Shown: positions 17,082-25,314, counted from the first letter of the stretch. The stretch: 44,023 bases of DNA from Candidatus Aminicenantota bacterium (GCA_021162615.1 JAGGYH010000084.1:1-44023), one strand, 5' to 3'. The notes: generated from the letters alone by a model not told the origin. A program made the numbers and translations.

Positions 17082-17342
17082 TTAACCTGGATTATTCACA
17101 AGTCGAGGTTGCTGCAGATGCGAGGCACAGGGTGCGAAGCTGTGGTCCTTCACCGCGAGTACCCTGTAACGAAGCAGATGCAGTGAGATCGGCTTGCCTA
17201 TATGGTAAAAAAATGGCGATTAAAATGAAAGTGAAAACAGACAAAGATATTTCAGTTGTCCTTTCTGTAGAAAGCATGTATATCCTTAAAGGCAAAACAA
17301 AAAAATGCTCATCGCCATTTTTTTATGAATAGTTCAGGTTAA
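17082..17342. repeat. Complete R1 MITE-like element
   Basis: A 261-bp element bounded by TTAACCTGGATTATTCA (17082-17098) and TGAATAGTTCAGGTTAA (17326-17342). These form imperfect terminal inverted repeats beginning with TTAA. The left 140 bp match, inverted, the copy at 13212-13352. The right end carries CATCGCCATTTTTTTATGAATAG, as at 31662-31684. A frame across it gives only a 66-residue peptide with no family resemblance, so it would need a transposase acting in trans. TTGTCC (17256-17261), a 17-nt spacer and TATATC (17279-17284) could form a promoter pointing at the TPR gene. Confidence 0.82.
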
Positions 17343-17374
17343 CTTGAATAAAGATAAAGATTAAGGAGGTCATA

Positions 17375-18400
17375 ATGTCTCTAAAAAAGATGAATCCCGC
17401 TCTGATTGCCGTGTTAGCTGTCATTATAGTTTTTGCATCGGTAGGCTGTGAAAAGCTTAAGGTAAACAAATTGCAAGCAAATCATTATTTTATCAAGGCC
17501 AATCAGGCTTTTTCAGAGCAAAAGTATAGAGACGCCATAGAAAATTATGAGAAGGCTTTAGAATTAAATCCAAATTTGGTTCAAGCGCACCGTTTTTTGG
17601 GAGAAAGCTATAAGGCTGTCTTTAGCCCGGGAGTAGAAACTGAGAGAAACATGGAGCGTGCGGATAAAGCTCTTGAGGCTCTGAAAAAAGCATATGAGAT
17701 AAGTCCAGAGAATGAAGAGATTATCCATTCATTGGCGGACATGTATGATAAATTGAGAAATTTTGAAGAAGCTGAAAAATTGTTTTTAAAGATTTTGGAA
17801 ATGAATCCTACCAATATGAGCAATTACTATGTTGTGGCTGAGTTCTACAAGAAATATGCAGGCAGTAGAAGCGAGGAAGAAGAGGGAGAAAAGGCTGAAA
17901 ACGGGGAAAAAACACCTTTTGAAAAAGCAGAACAGATGTATTTAAGAAGAATCGAGCTGGATCCTGAAAATCCTCAGGGTTATGCCTATATTGCCCAGTT
18001 TTATGAAGATTTAGAAATGAGTGTGAAAAGAATAGACCAAGCCTATTTTTATCATGATAAAAGGACTGACTTAGAACCTGATAACCCGGCTGCCTGGCTT
18101 TCTAAAGGAGTGAACAGATGGTCCAAGGCTTACAGGCTTCAGAATAGGCTTTCCCGGGCTCAGCGTCTTCAGGCTGCTAAAGAGAGCGAAAGCGCCCTTC
18201 TTAAAGCGAGTGAACTGGATCCCAAGTATCCGGAACCTTATTCTTGGTTGAGTGTCATATACCAGAGCGTGCTGGCTAAAATAGACCCGGACAGAGCTCA
18301 ACGCTATATTCAGGATGGCCAAATGTATATAGAGAGATATAAAGAAGCAAGAGAGGCTGAGGCAGAAAGACAAAAATTAGCCCAAGAACTTAAAAAGTAA
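17375..18400 (+). CDS. TPR-repeat lipoprotein
   Basis: A 341-residue exported protein. The N-terminus is a lipoprotein signal ending at Cys25 (FASVGC), so it should be anchored to a membrane. The rest is tetratricopeptide repeats: QAFSEQKYRDAIENYEKALELNPN (44-67), ALKKAYEISPENEEI, then NFEEAEKLFLKILEMNPTN, with an acidic Lys/Glu insert at about 168-185 and further repeats beyond. TPRs mediate protein contacts; the partner is unknown. AAGGAGGT lies 6 nt before the ATG. The gene starts 33 nt after the R1 element and ends before a strong terminator, so it is probably a single-gene unit. Confidence 0.87.
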   Translation: MSLKKMNPALIAVLAVIIVFASVGCEKLKVNKLQANHYFIKANQAFSEQKYRDAIENYEKALELNPNLVQAHRFLGESYKAVFSPGVETERNMERADKALEALKKAYEISPENEEIIHSLADMYDKLRNFEEAEKLFLKILEMNPTNMSNYYVVAEFYKKYAGSRSEEEEGEKAENGEKTPFEKAEQMYLRRIELDPENPQGYAYIAQFYEDLEMSVKRIDQAYFYHDKRTDLEPDNPAAWLSKGVNRWSKAYRLQNRLSRAQRLQAAKESESALLKASELDPKYPEPYSWLSVIYQSVLAKIDPDRAQRYIQDGQMYIERYKEAREAEAERQKLAQELKK

Positions 18401-18447
18401 AGCGACTGAAATTTCTGTTTTGTAGTTTTAACTATAAAATAATAATG

Positions 18448-18477
18448 AAAGGCCTATTGTAAATAGGCCTTTTTTTT
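18448..18477 (+). terminator. Rho-independent terminator after the TPR lipoprotein gene
   Basis: The perfect stem GGCCTATT / AATAGGCC with a 3-nt loop (GTA) is extended by A-T pairs and followed by an unbroken T run (18470-18477). Confidence 0.9.
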
Positions 18478-18481
18478 AAAG

Positions 18482-18571
18482 ACCTATGTTCATACCTTTG
18501 AGAGACGATAATCCTATACAGCGTGTTGCCTGGTTCGCTCATATAGGTGGTTTTCTTCCGGGCATTTTTTT
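18482..18571 (+). ncRNA. Possible structured RNA with alternative hairpins
   Basis: No gene fits this intergenic stretch, but it folds on paper in two ways. Hairpin one pairs CCTATA-AGCG (18513-18523) with CGCT-TATAGG (18536-18547). Hairpin two pairs TGCCTGG (18527-18533), which is the loop of hairpin one, with CCGGGCA (18558-18564), followed by seven Ts. The second looks like an intrinsic terminator. The two could compete or form a pseudoknot. It does not match any RNA family I recognise. Confidence 0.35.
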
Positions 18572-18659
18572 GAACAAGCAGTTCAATCCCAGACGACCTA
18601 GAGTAATTGTGGAATGATCAAGAAAAGCGTATTGTTTGAGTTTTTAAGAATTTGAGCAG

Positions 18660-18688
18660 TTGACAATTATCTGAAGATTTAGTATATT
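18660..18688 (+). promoter_or_regulatory. Promoter of the rplM-rpsI-rpsB-tsf-pyrH-frr operon
   Basis: A perfect -35 box TTGACA (18660-18665), an ideal 17-nt spacer and the -10 box TATATT (18683-18688). The predicted start is near 18695, leaving a leader of about 68 nt. The strength fits a ribosomal protein operon. Confidence 0.85.
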
Positions 18689-18692
18689 TCTT

Positions 18693-18706
18693 CACCAATA
18701 TTGGTG
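18693..18706. promoter_or_regulatory. Palindrome at the predicted rplM transcription start
   Basis: CACCAATATTGGTG is a perfect 14-bp palindrome lying over the predicted start site. It could be a repressor operator, or, if transcribed, a 5' hairpin involved in stability or autoregulation. No known family is assigned. Confidence 0.5.
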
Positions 18707-18762
18707 TCTTTTACCATCATTATTATATTATCATATATCGTTAAGTTCTAAGGATTAGTGTT

Positions 18763-19191
18763 ATGAAGACTTACATACCGAAAAAGGATGAGATCGAGAG
18801 GAATTGGTGGCTTATCAATGCTGAAGGAAGAGTTCTGGGAAGATTAGCCACTGAAGTAGCCGGTTTACTCCGAGGAAAAGGGAAGCCTCAGTATGTCAAT
18901 TTTTTAGACTGTGGAGATCATGTGATTGTTATCAATGCAGAAAAAATAATTGTCTCCGGAAATAAAACAGCTCAAAAAAAGTATTATTCCCATACAGGTT
19001 ATCCTGGAGGGATTAAAGAAAAAACCTTAGGAGAAATGATTGAGAACAATCCGGAAGAAGTCATAAAAAAGGCTGTCCGCGGAATGATTCCAAAGAACAA
19101 GCTGGGTCAGGCCATACATAAAAAACTAAAGGTTTATCGGGGACCTGATCATCCCCATGAAGCACAGAAACCAAAAGAATATAAGTTTTAG
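18763..19191 (+). CDS. rplM: 50S ribosomal protein L13
   Basis: 142 residues, the normal length for L13. It has the family's WWLINAEGRVLGRLATEVAGLLRGK block, a HVIVINAEKIIVSGNK core, and the C-terminal KLKVYRGPDHPHEAQKP. L13 binds 23S rRNA early in large-subunit assembly. It is the first gene of a six-gene operon and has a leader of about 68 nt with AAGGAT ahead of the ATG. The spacer to rpsI is 8 nt. Confidence 0.97.
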   Translation: MKTYIPKKDEIERNWWLINAEGRVLGRLATEVAGLLRGKGKPQYVNFLDCGDHVIVINAEKIIVSGNKTAQKKYYSHTGYPGGIKEKTLGEMIENNPEEVIKKAVRGMIPKNKLGQAIHKKLKVYRGPDHPHEAQKPKEYKF

Positions 19192-19199
19192 GAGGAGAT

Positions 19200-19604
19200 T
19201 TGAGTTTAATACAATATTACGGCACGGGAAGACGGAAGTCATCAGTTGCCAGAGTCTATCTTAGGCCGGGCAAAGGGGACATCACACTATATGTCAACAA
19301 GAGGCTGCAGCCTTTTAACAATTTTTTTTCTTTGGAAAGCCATCGAAAAACAATAAAGAAACCTTTGCTTTTAACAGAGACGAGTGATAAATTTGATCTT
19401 TTTATCAGAGTCAACGGCGGAGGAATATCAGGCCAGGCAGAAGCGATCCGGTTAGGTGTCTCGAGGGCTTTGGTTGAGTTCAACAAAGAGTTAAGGCCCG
19501 TATTAAAAGAATCAGGACTGCTGACCAGAGATGATAGAGTGAAGGAAAGGAAAAAGTATGGATTAAGAGGAGCCCGTAAAGCCCCTCAGTACCATAAGAG
19601 ATAA
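19200..19604 (+). CDS. rpsI: 30S ribosomal protein S9
   Basis: 134 residues. [21 protein letters not shown] at the N-terminus, [19 protein letters not shown] in the middle, and the basic end [19 protein letters not shown], whose final KR reaches the P-site tRNA, identify S9. The start is TTG, with GGAGGAG 4-10 nt upstream and no ATG at a suitable position. It is the usual neighbour of rplM. Confidence 0.97.
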   Translation: MSLIQYYGTGRRKSSVARVYLRPGKGDITLYVNKRLQPFNNFFSLESHRKTIKKPLLLTETSDKFDLFIRVNGGGISGQAEAIRLGVSRALVEFNKELRPVLKESGLLTRDDRVKERKKYGLRGARKAPQYHKR

Positions 19605-19618
19605 ACGGAGGATTACAG

Positions 19619-20599
19619 TTGGTTTCGGTAAATATGAAGGAATTGTTAGAGGCAGGTGTTCATTTTGGCCATCAGACAAGACGGTGGAATCCAAAAATGG
19701 AAGAATATATTTTCTGCCAGAGAAATGGGATTTATATTGTAGACTTACAGAAGACCATAAAGATCTTTAAAGAGGCTCTGGATTTTATCGGAAAGCTTGT
19801 TGAAGAGGGGAAAGATTTGCTTTTTGTTGGGACTAAAAAGCAGGCTCAGGATATCATCAAAGAGTATGCAGAGAAATGTGAATCAAATTATGTCAATCAG
19901 CGATGGTTAGGAGGACTTTTAACCAATTTTGATGTGATACGAGGAAGTGCTGAGAAGCTGATCGAGCTGGAAGAGATGAAGGAAGATGGGAGGTGGGACC
20001 TTCTCTTAAAAAAAGAACAGTCAAAGCTGGATAAGGTCTATAAAAAACTCCAGAAGAATATAGGTGGTGTTAAAAACATGACAGAAATGCCCGGAGCCAT
20101 TTTTGTCGTTGATTCGATAAGAGAGAATATAGCCATTGCTGAAGCAAGGAAGATCAATATCCCTATCATTGCTATTGTGGATACGAACGGAGACCCGGAT
20201 AACATCGATTTTCCCATTCCGGGAAACGATGATGCTTTGAGAGCTATAGAGCTGTTTACCTCTAAAATCGCGGAGGCTGTTATCGAAGCAAAGAAAAAGC
20301 GTGTAGAAAAAGAGCTTATTGAGTCAGAAAAAAAAGAGGAAGTTATAGAGGGAGAAGAACCAGAAGCTTCTGAAGAAGCGGATAAATCGGAACCTTTAGA
20401 ATCTGATGAGTCAATTAAAGCTGAAATAAAAAAGGAAGATAAGACAGAAGACGAGGATAAGGCAGTAGAGAGAGAAGCTGCAGAGGATAAGAAGACAGCA
20501 GAAGGTAAAGATGAAGATAAAAACAAAAAAGGGCCAGAAAAAGAAAAGGTCGGCTCCGAGTCAAAAAAAAAGACCGGGTCATCTGGAAAGTCTGAATAA
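19619..20599 (+). CDS. rpsB: 30S ribosomal protein S2 with a charged C-terminal extension
   Basis: 326 residues. Residues 1-225 are canonical S2 ([60 protein letters not shown]). Residues from about 230 to 326 form a low-complexity tail rich in Glu, Lys, Asp and Ser, making the protein about 90 residues longer than E. coli S2. The start is TTG, with GGAGG about 7 nt before it; the N-terminus then aligns with E. coli S2. An in-frame ATG follows at codon 6 but lacks a ribosome site. It sits 14 nt after rpsI. Confidence 0.96.
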   Translation: MVSVNMKELLEAGVHFGHQTRRWNPKMEEYIFCQRNGIYIVDLQKTIKIFKEALDFIGKLVEEGKDLLFVGTKKQAQDIIKEYAEKCESNYVNQRWLGGLLTNFDVIRGSAEKLIELEEMKEDGRWDLLLKKEQSKLDKVYKKLQKNIGGVKNMTEMPGAIFVVDSIRENIAIAEARKINIPIIAIVDTNGDPDNIDFPIPGNDDALRAIELFTSKIAEAVIEAKKKRVEKELIESEKKEEVIEGEEPEASEEADKSEPLESDESIKAEIKKEDKTEDEDKAVEREAAEDKKTAEGKDEDKNKKGPEKEKVGSESKKKTGSSGKSE

Positions 20600-20616
20600 G
20601 GAAAGGATTTCATAAA

Positions 20617-21213
20617 ATGAAAATCACAGCAAAACTTGTAAATGAACTGCGTCAAATTACAGGAATAGGAATGATGGACTGCAAAGAAGCTCTGCAGGAA
20701 AGCGACGGAGATATTGAAAAAGCCATTACCTATCTAAGAAAAAAAGGATATGATAGGGCTAAGGACAAAATGGGGAGAGAAACCACAGAAGGAGTCGTGG
20801 GTTCCTACATCCATTCGGATAATAAGCTTGGAGTGTTGGTCGAGGTTAACTGTGAGTCTGATTTTGTGGCAAGGAATGAGGAGTTTAAAGAACTGGTAAA
20901 GAATCTCTCTCTGCACATAGCCGCTGCCAATCCCAAGTACATCACTTCAGAGGAAATTCCTGAAGATGTTATCGAAAAGGAGAAAGAGATCATAGTAGAA
21001 CAGTATAAGGATTCTGATAAACCCCCTGAGATTCTGGAAAGGATTGTCGAGGGGAAACTGAAGAAGTTTTACTCTGAAGTCTGCTTATGGAATCAACCCT
21101 ATATCAAGGATGATAAAATAACTATAGAAAAATTAGTCTCGACTTATATCACTAAATTCGGTGAGAATATTAAAATAAACAGATTTGCAAGATTTTCAAT
21201 AGGCAGGCCTTAA
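20617..21213 (+). CDS. tsf: Elongation factor Ts, short form
   Basis: 198 residues. The N-terminal UBA-like helix bundle (LRQITGIGMMDCKEALQESDGDIEKAI, 11-37) and the EF-Tu-contacting motif SDFVARN (81-87) are intact. The protein is the short type, as in Thermus (about 196 residues), rather than the roughly 283-residue E. coli form. EF-Ts exchanges GDP on EF-Tu. It starts 17 nt after rpsB, in the usual operon position. Confidence 0.96.
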   Translation: MKITAKLVNELRQITGIGMMDCKEALQESDGDIEKAITYLRKKGYDRAKDKMGRETTEGVVGSYIHSDNKLGVLVEVNCESDFVARNEEFKELVKNLSLHIAAANPKYITSEEIPEDVIEKEKEIIVEQYKDSDKPPEILERIVEGKLKKFYSEVCLWNQPYIKDDKITIEKLVSTYITKFGENIKINRFARFSIGRP

Positions 21214-21221
21214 AAATTAAA

Positions 21222-21941
21222 ATGCCAGAAGAGAAGCCGGAATATCAGAGGGTTCTTTTAAAGCTTTCCGGTGAAGCTCTTTCTGGAAACAAATCCTTTG
21301 GAATAGATATAAAGAAAGCCAGGTCCATTGCTCAGGAAGTCAAGGAACTGCACACATCAGGTGTGCAGGTTGCGATAATGATAGGGGCCGGAAATATATT
21401 TCGCGGGACCAGGGGGCGCGAAGTCGGCATAGATAGAGTTTCAGCAGATTATATGGGGATGCTGGCCACGATCATCAATGGAATCGCTTTGCAGGACATT
21501 TTGAGTAAGGAAGGGCTGTCTGTGCGTCAGGTTTCTGCTCTTGAGTTAAGGGCGGTTGCTGAGCCGTTTGTTAGAGGAAAGGTTCTCCATTACCTTGAGA
21601 GAGGAGAGATCGTTATTTTTACCTCGGGTATAGGAAGTCCTTATTTCACAACAGATACAGCGGCTGCGATGAGAGCTCTGGAAATAAAGGCTGAAGTGAT
21701 TTTGAAGGCTACAAAAGTGGACGGTGTTTATTCTGCTGACCCTGTCACAGACAAAAACGCAAAAAGATATAATGAAATAAGATATATAGATGTCCTCAAA
21801 CAGGACTTAAAAGTTATGGATGCGACGGCTATTTCCCTTTGCAAGGATAATGGGCTGCCTATTATCGTGTTCAATATAAAAAAAAGGGGAAATATCAAAA
21901 AAATCGTTCTGGGAAAAGACATAGGGACTAAGATTTATTGA
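21222..21941 (+). CDS. pyrH: UMP kinase
   Basis: 239 residues, the usual size for the bacterial hexameric UMP kinase, which makes UDP from UMP. Family marks are VLLKLSGEALSG at the N-terminus, MIGAGNIFRG, the TSGIGSPYFTTDTAAAMRALEI block, KVDGVYSADP, and VFNIKKRGNI near the end. It follows tsf by 8 nt, within the translation operon. The start ATG lacks a strong ribosome site, so translation is probably coupled to tsf. Confidence 0.96.
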   Translation: MPEEKPEYQRVLLKLSGEALSGNKSFGIDIKKARSIAQEVKELHTSGVQVAIMIGAGNIFRGTRGREVGIDRVSADYMGMLATIINGIALQDILSKEGLSVRQVSALELRAVAEPFVRGKVLHYLERGEIVIFTSGIGSPYFTTDTAAAMRALEIKAEVILKATKVDGVYSADPVTDKNAKRYNEIRYIDVLKQDLKVMDATAISLCKDNGLPIIVFNIKKRGNIKKIVLGKDIGTKIY

Positions 21942-21995
21942 TAGGGACTTTATTTCTCTTGACTTATAAATTTATTTCATTAAAAGGATAAAACA

Positions 21996-22553
21996 ATGGT
22001 CAAACAAGAATTAATAGACTTAGAGAAAAAAATGAATAAGTCAGTTGAACATTTCAGAAAGACTTTATCCAAGTTAAGAACCGGCCGCGCAAACATCAAT
22101 ATATTTGAAGATATTAGGGTCGACTATTACGGTTCAAAGACCCCTGTTAATCAAATTGCGACACTGGCGATACCCGATCCTACTTTGATCACCGTAAAGC
22201 CTTATGACCCGTCAATGACTGAAGAGATAGATAAAGCGATCCGTGCCGCTGATTTGGGTCTGAATCCTATTAATGAGGGAGAGATACTGAAGGTCCCCAT
22301 TCCTCCATTAGATGGGGAAAGACGGAAAGAGATCGCCAAGCATATAAAAAAGTTGCTGGAAGATGAAAAGACAGCCCTTCGCAATATGAGAAGAGATTCC
22401 AAAGACATGATAGAAGAGATGGAAAAGGAAAAAGAAATTACCGAAGATGACAAGTTCTGGGGACTGGATAAGCTCCAGGAGATTTTGGATAATTATTACA
22501 AAAAAGTTGAAAACATGGCTGAGGCCAAACAAAAAGAGATCTTAGAGATCTGA
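21996..22553 (+). CDS. frr: Ribosome recycling factor
   Basis: 185 residues, normal for RRF, which splits post-termination ribosomes together with EF-G. The signature LRTGRANINIFEDIRVDYYGSKTPVNQIA spans about 27-55, followed by PYDPSM, the LNPINEGEILKVPIPPLDGERR block, and the long C-terminal helix EEMEKEKEITEDDKFWGLDKLQEI. AAAGGAT precedes the ATG. It is the last gene of the operon and converges, 4 bp apart, with the bactofilin-like gene on the other strand. Confidence 0.96.
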   Translation: MVKQELIDLEKKMNKSVEHFRKTLSKLRTGRANINIFEDIRVDYYGSKTPVNQIATLAIPDPTLITVKPYDPSMTEEIDKAIRAADLGLNPINEGEILKVPIPPLDGERRKEIAKHIKKLLEDEKTALRNMRRDSKDMIEEMEKEKEITEDDKFWGLDKLQEILDNYYKKVENMAEAKQKEILEI

Positions 22554-22557
22554 TCTA

Positions 22558-23478
22558 TCAAGTATTTGTTTCTTCTGGCAGTTTTCTTTTAAACCAGTTT
22601 TCAGTTGTTCCGAATTTTGTTCTGATCACGACTCCCCATGCCATAATGGTCAAAAGGAAAGAGATAAGAACGCCAAGAATCGGAATGCTGGTCAGCAGGG
22701 TTATGAGAATAAAGCCCAGGAATATTGACATAAGAATCGAGGGATGGCTGGTTCCAAATGGCTTTGCGATGCTTTTCCCGAAAAAGTGAAAGATAATCAC
22801 ATTTCCCAGTATTTTGATGATAAGAGCCAGCAGAATGAGCGAAAAAAGAATCGGAATGCCTATGACCAATAGAGAGAGGAGCACAGAAAAGAGACAAAGA
22901 GCCATAAACAGGATCAAACTCAATAATCCTGTTCCAAAGATCGGCCCAAAAGATTCATTGATTTGGTCAGAGGCATAATATATTTGTCTGGGAAGTATCA
23001 GAGCCAGTACAATGGCAAAAATGAGCCAGATAAACGATGTGATCAATTTGAATATTAAGTATAAGGAGAATATATGGGATGAGCGGAGCGTCTTTTTTGT
23101 AAAAAGGTCCCCGGGAGATTTGAAGTACAGGGTGTCTCCATTAATAGTGGTTCCCGGATCCCTGGTGATGCTTCCTCCAATGGAGACGATGTCTCCCATG
23201 ACTGTGGAACCGGATTTTAGATAGATATCTGAACCTATCCCCAGTATTTCTTCGCCCACTTCCCCTTCCACAGTTATGGAACCCCCGAGAGAGACAACGC
23301 TTTCTTTGACTTTCCCCTTTATGATTATATTTCCTCCGAATGAAAAAACATTGGCCCGGATTTCGTCTTCAGCCACATAGATATCACTTTTTATCGTGAC
23401 TTTATCCTGGGCATGGATTGATAACGGAGCTGAAATCAAGAGAATGGAAAGAACCGTGTATAATAATTTCGATTTCAT
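22558..23478 (-). CDS. Exported bactofilin-like/polytopic membrane protein
   Basis: 306 residues. A signal peptide (1-24, ending SIHAQ) leads into a repetitive beta-helix region at about 28-118, with short repeats such as NVFSFGGNIIIKGKVKESV, VVSLGGSITVEGEVGEEI and DIVSIGGSITRDPGT; these resemble bactofilin (polymer-forming) turns. The remaining half contains four or five transmembrane helices and a short basic tail. The signal peptide puts the beta-helix outside the cytoplasm, unlike classical bactofilins. The start overlaps the anti-sigma stop by ATGA, so it is co-translated with the sigma/anti-sigma pair and may be part of that envelope response. Confidence 0.82.
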   Translation of the reverse strand: MKSKLLYTVLSILLISAPLSIHAQDKVTIKSDIYVAEDEIRANVFSFGGNIIIKGKVKESVVSLGGSITVEGEVGEEILGIGSDIYLKSGSTVMGDIVSIGGSITRDPGTTINGDTLYFKSPGDLFTKKTLRSSHIFSLYLIFKLITSFIWLIFAIVLALILPRQIYYASDQINESFGPIFGTGLLSLILFMALCLFSVLLSLLVIGIPILFSLILLALIIKILGNVIIFHFFGKSIAKPFGTSHPSILMSIFLGFILITLLTSIPILGVLISFLLTIMAWGVVIRTKFGTTENWFKRKLPEETNT

Positions 23479-24053
23479 CTCTTATCTCCTAAAATATATT
23501 TTTGTTTCATTGACAATATGACCAAAAGGGTGATCAAAATAGCAAAGAGAACACTGAAAATCTGTATCTCAGTACTCACGACAGGAGTGACAGAACGAAT
23601 GCTTTTAAGAATGAGCCCTATGAGCTGAAGGGATATATGTATGAGAACACCCATGGATTTAAAGAATTTTATGGATGTTACGAGGGCTTCCCGGGATAAG
23701 TTGATTGCTGATTGAAAGAAATTGACGGCAAAATCAGCCAGCCCCTGTTTTGAGAAGGCAAAGAACAGCAAAGAAACAGCAGTAATAAAGATCACAGCGG
23801 CTGTTCCGGCTTTAAACCAATCAGACGGGGATGGTCTGACAGGCTTGATTTTTGACATGATTTGGTTGGTGAATCCTTTAGGAGTTTTGTAGCAGGGGAT
23901 GTTTTTTAGGGCTTCAAGCATACGCTGCTTTTTCTCCATGGATTGTCTGCATTTCCGGCAGGAAGCTAAGTGATTTTCGACATCAGCTTTCTTTTGATCG
24001 GTCAGGTCTTCATCCAGATAGGAATACATTTCAGCCGGGTCAAGGCATTTCAT
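23475..24053 (-). CDS. Membrane anti-sigma factor with zinc-finger ZAS motif
   Basis: 192 residues. The cytoplasmic N-terminus has the zf-HC2/ZAS pattern H28-x3-C32-x2-C35 (ENHLASCRKC), which binds the cognate ECF sigma factor. Hydrophobic stretches at about 82-103 and near the C-terminus (about 160-183) would anchor it in the membrane. It overlaps the sigma gene by 4 nt upstream and the bactofilin-like gene by 4 nt downstream, a classical coupled arrangement. It probably releases the sigma factor on envelope stress, by inference from the family. Confidence 0.88.
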   Translation of the reverse strand: MKCLDPAEMYSYLDEDLTDQKKADVENHLASCRKCRQSMEKKQRMLEALKNIPCYKTPKGFTNQIMSKIKPVRPSPSDWFKAGTAAVIFITAVSLLFFAFSKQGLADFAVNFFQSAINLSREALVTSIKFFKSMGVLIHISLQLIGLILKSIRSVTPVVSTEIQIFSVLFAILITLLVILSMKQKYILGDKR

Positions 24054-24613
24054 AATTTTTCCTCCAGATGAGTTCTGAGCAGTTCTTTGGCTTGAAAAAC
24101 TCTGTTTTTTACGGTCCCTACAGGGAGATTTTTTATTTCAGCAATTTCTTGATAACTCAGGTCGTTCATATGCCTGCATACAAAAAGCTCTCTCAATCTA
24201 GGGGGAAGAAGGTCCAATGCTTTTTCTATCTTTATCCCTAATTCCCTTAGTTCAAGCTGTTTAGGAGCGACCATTTCATTTGATTCGATCTGGGGAGGCG
24301 AAAAGTTCTCGTTTTCTTTTATTGGATGGTCAATGGATATGTATTCGATTTTTTTCTTTCTCCAGTGGTCTATTATGTGATTTGATGCGATTTTGAAAAG
24401 CCAGGTTTTGAATGTGTACTTGGGATTGAAAGTATGAAGGGCTTTATAGGCTTTTAAAAACACTTCTTGAGTGAATTCAAGGGCGAGATTATAGTTTCGT
24501 ATGGTCTGACCTATATAATTGATGATTGGATTTTCGTACTTTTTCACGATCATCTCAAAGGATTTGTCATCGCCTTCAATTGTTTTTTTAACAAGTAATT
24601 TGTCTTCACTCAT
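24050..24613 (-). CDS. ECF-type RNA polymerase sigma factor
   Basis: 187 residues. Region 2 (about 10-80; FEMIVKKYENPIINYI, EFTQEVFLKAYKALHTF, FKTWLFKIASNHIIDHWRKKK) binds the core enzyme and the -10 element. Region 4 (about 125-180; LPPRLRELFVCRHMNDLSYQEIAEIKNLPVGTVKNRVFQAKELL) is the helix-turn-helix for the -35 element. It is RpoE-like in arrangement and is followed by its own anti-sigma gene, so autoregulation is likely. GGAGGA lies upstream of the ATG. lolA is 62 nt upstream on the same strand. Confidence 0.93.
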   Translation of the reverse strand: MSEDKLLVKKTIEGDDKSFEMIVKKYENPIINYIGQTIRNYNLALEFTQEVFLKAYKALHTFNPKYTFKTWLFKIASNHIIDHWRKKKIEYISIDHPIKENENFSPPQIESNEMVAPKQLELRELGIKIEKALDLLPPRLRELFVCRHMNDLSYQEIAEIKNLPVGTVKNRVFQAKELLRTHLEEKL

Positions 24614-24675
24614 GGAGGAGGTTTAATCCCCTTACTTACATACGTATTATAGGTATTTCGGTTTTTTTGAAGCGT

Positions 24676-25299
24676 TTACTTTATTATTTCCACGTCTTCC
24701 GGGACAATTAAGTCAAAGGTTCTGTCAGGCATATCCCTGTTTATTTGAATGCGGCTGAATATGAATTCCTGTTTGTTTCCTGCCCAATCAAAGAATGTAG
24801 CTTTTATGATAAACAGAGATTTTTTATCTATATCAAGAAGGATAAAATTCTCTATATCGTTATATTTGGGGATTAATTTGATGTGATAGTTGCTGCCGGC
24901 AGCATCTTCTTCTGCGGTTTCAGCGTCATAATCCTGAAGGATATGCGTTTTCCCTGTAAGAAGCGACATGATATTGTTGCTCTGTTCTTCATCCGTTGTA
25001 TCTTGGATCAAAAGCTGGTTATCTTCCGGGAAATAATATTGGATTTTGTTTTCCGTCAACAGGACCGTTTTTTCCTCCGGTTCCGTGTAAGCCCATTTCA
25101 TCAATCCCGGTCGCTTGTAATAGACGGTCCCATATTCTGTAAGAGGAGTCGAGACTGAGGAAGAATAATAGACCTGTTTGAACTCGGCCTGGAAGGAAAT
25201 GAGTGATCGGAGTTTCTGTTCGGTCCGGCTGGCTATATCCGCCGCGTTTTGAGAAAAGCCGGACAGGGATAGGATAAGATAAAAAACAACGCATTTCAT
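24676..25299 (-). CDS. lolA: Outer-membrane lipoprotein carrier protein LolA
   Basis: 207 residues, typical of LolA, which carries lipoproteins across the periplasm to the outer membrane. A short signal peptide (1-16, ending GFSQ) is followed by LRSLISFQAEFKQVYYS, YGTVYYKRPGLMKWAYTEPEEKTVLLTENKIQYYFPEDNQL and a half-barrel of beta strands. This implies a diderm envelope. Its minus-strand -10 box TATAAT (25309-25314) ends 9 nt before the ATG, so the mRNA may be almost leaderless. It is divergent from the symporter gene, and its product could be linked functionally to the envelope sigma pair downstream. Confidence 0.9.
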   Translation of the reverse strand: MKCVVFYLILSLSGFSQNAADIASRTEQKLRSLISFQAEFKQVYYSSSVSTPLTEYGTVYYKRPGLMKWAYTEPEEKTVLLTENKIQYYFPEDNQLLIQDTTDEEQSNNIMSLLTGKTHILQDYDAETAEEDAAGSNYHIKLIPKYNDIENFILLDIDKKSLFIIKATFFDWAGNKQEFIFSRIQINRDMPDRTFDLIVPEDVEIIK

Positions 25300-25308
25300 T
25301 TAGGCTAA

Positions 25309-25314
25309 ATTATA
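25309..25314 (-). promoter_or_regulatory. -10 box before lolA
   Basis: A TATAAT on the minus strand, nine bases before the lolA ATG, with no Shine-Dalgarno sequence in between. The -35 region is weak. Confidence 0.45.

Noticed and set aside
17132-17332. Small open frame inside the R1 element
   Set aside because: It spans repeat sequence whose other copies do not keep the frame, has no ribosome site, and its product matches no family.
20038-20655. Minus-strand open frame of 205 codons
   Set aside because: It is the complement of the rpsB charged tail; the Ser-rich product reflects Glu/Lys codons read backwards.
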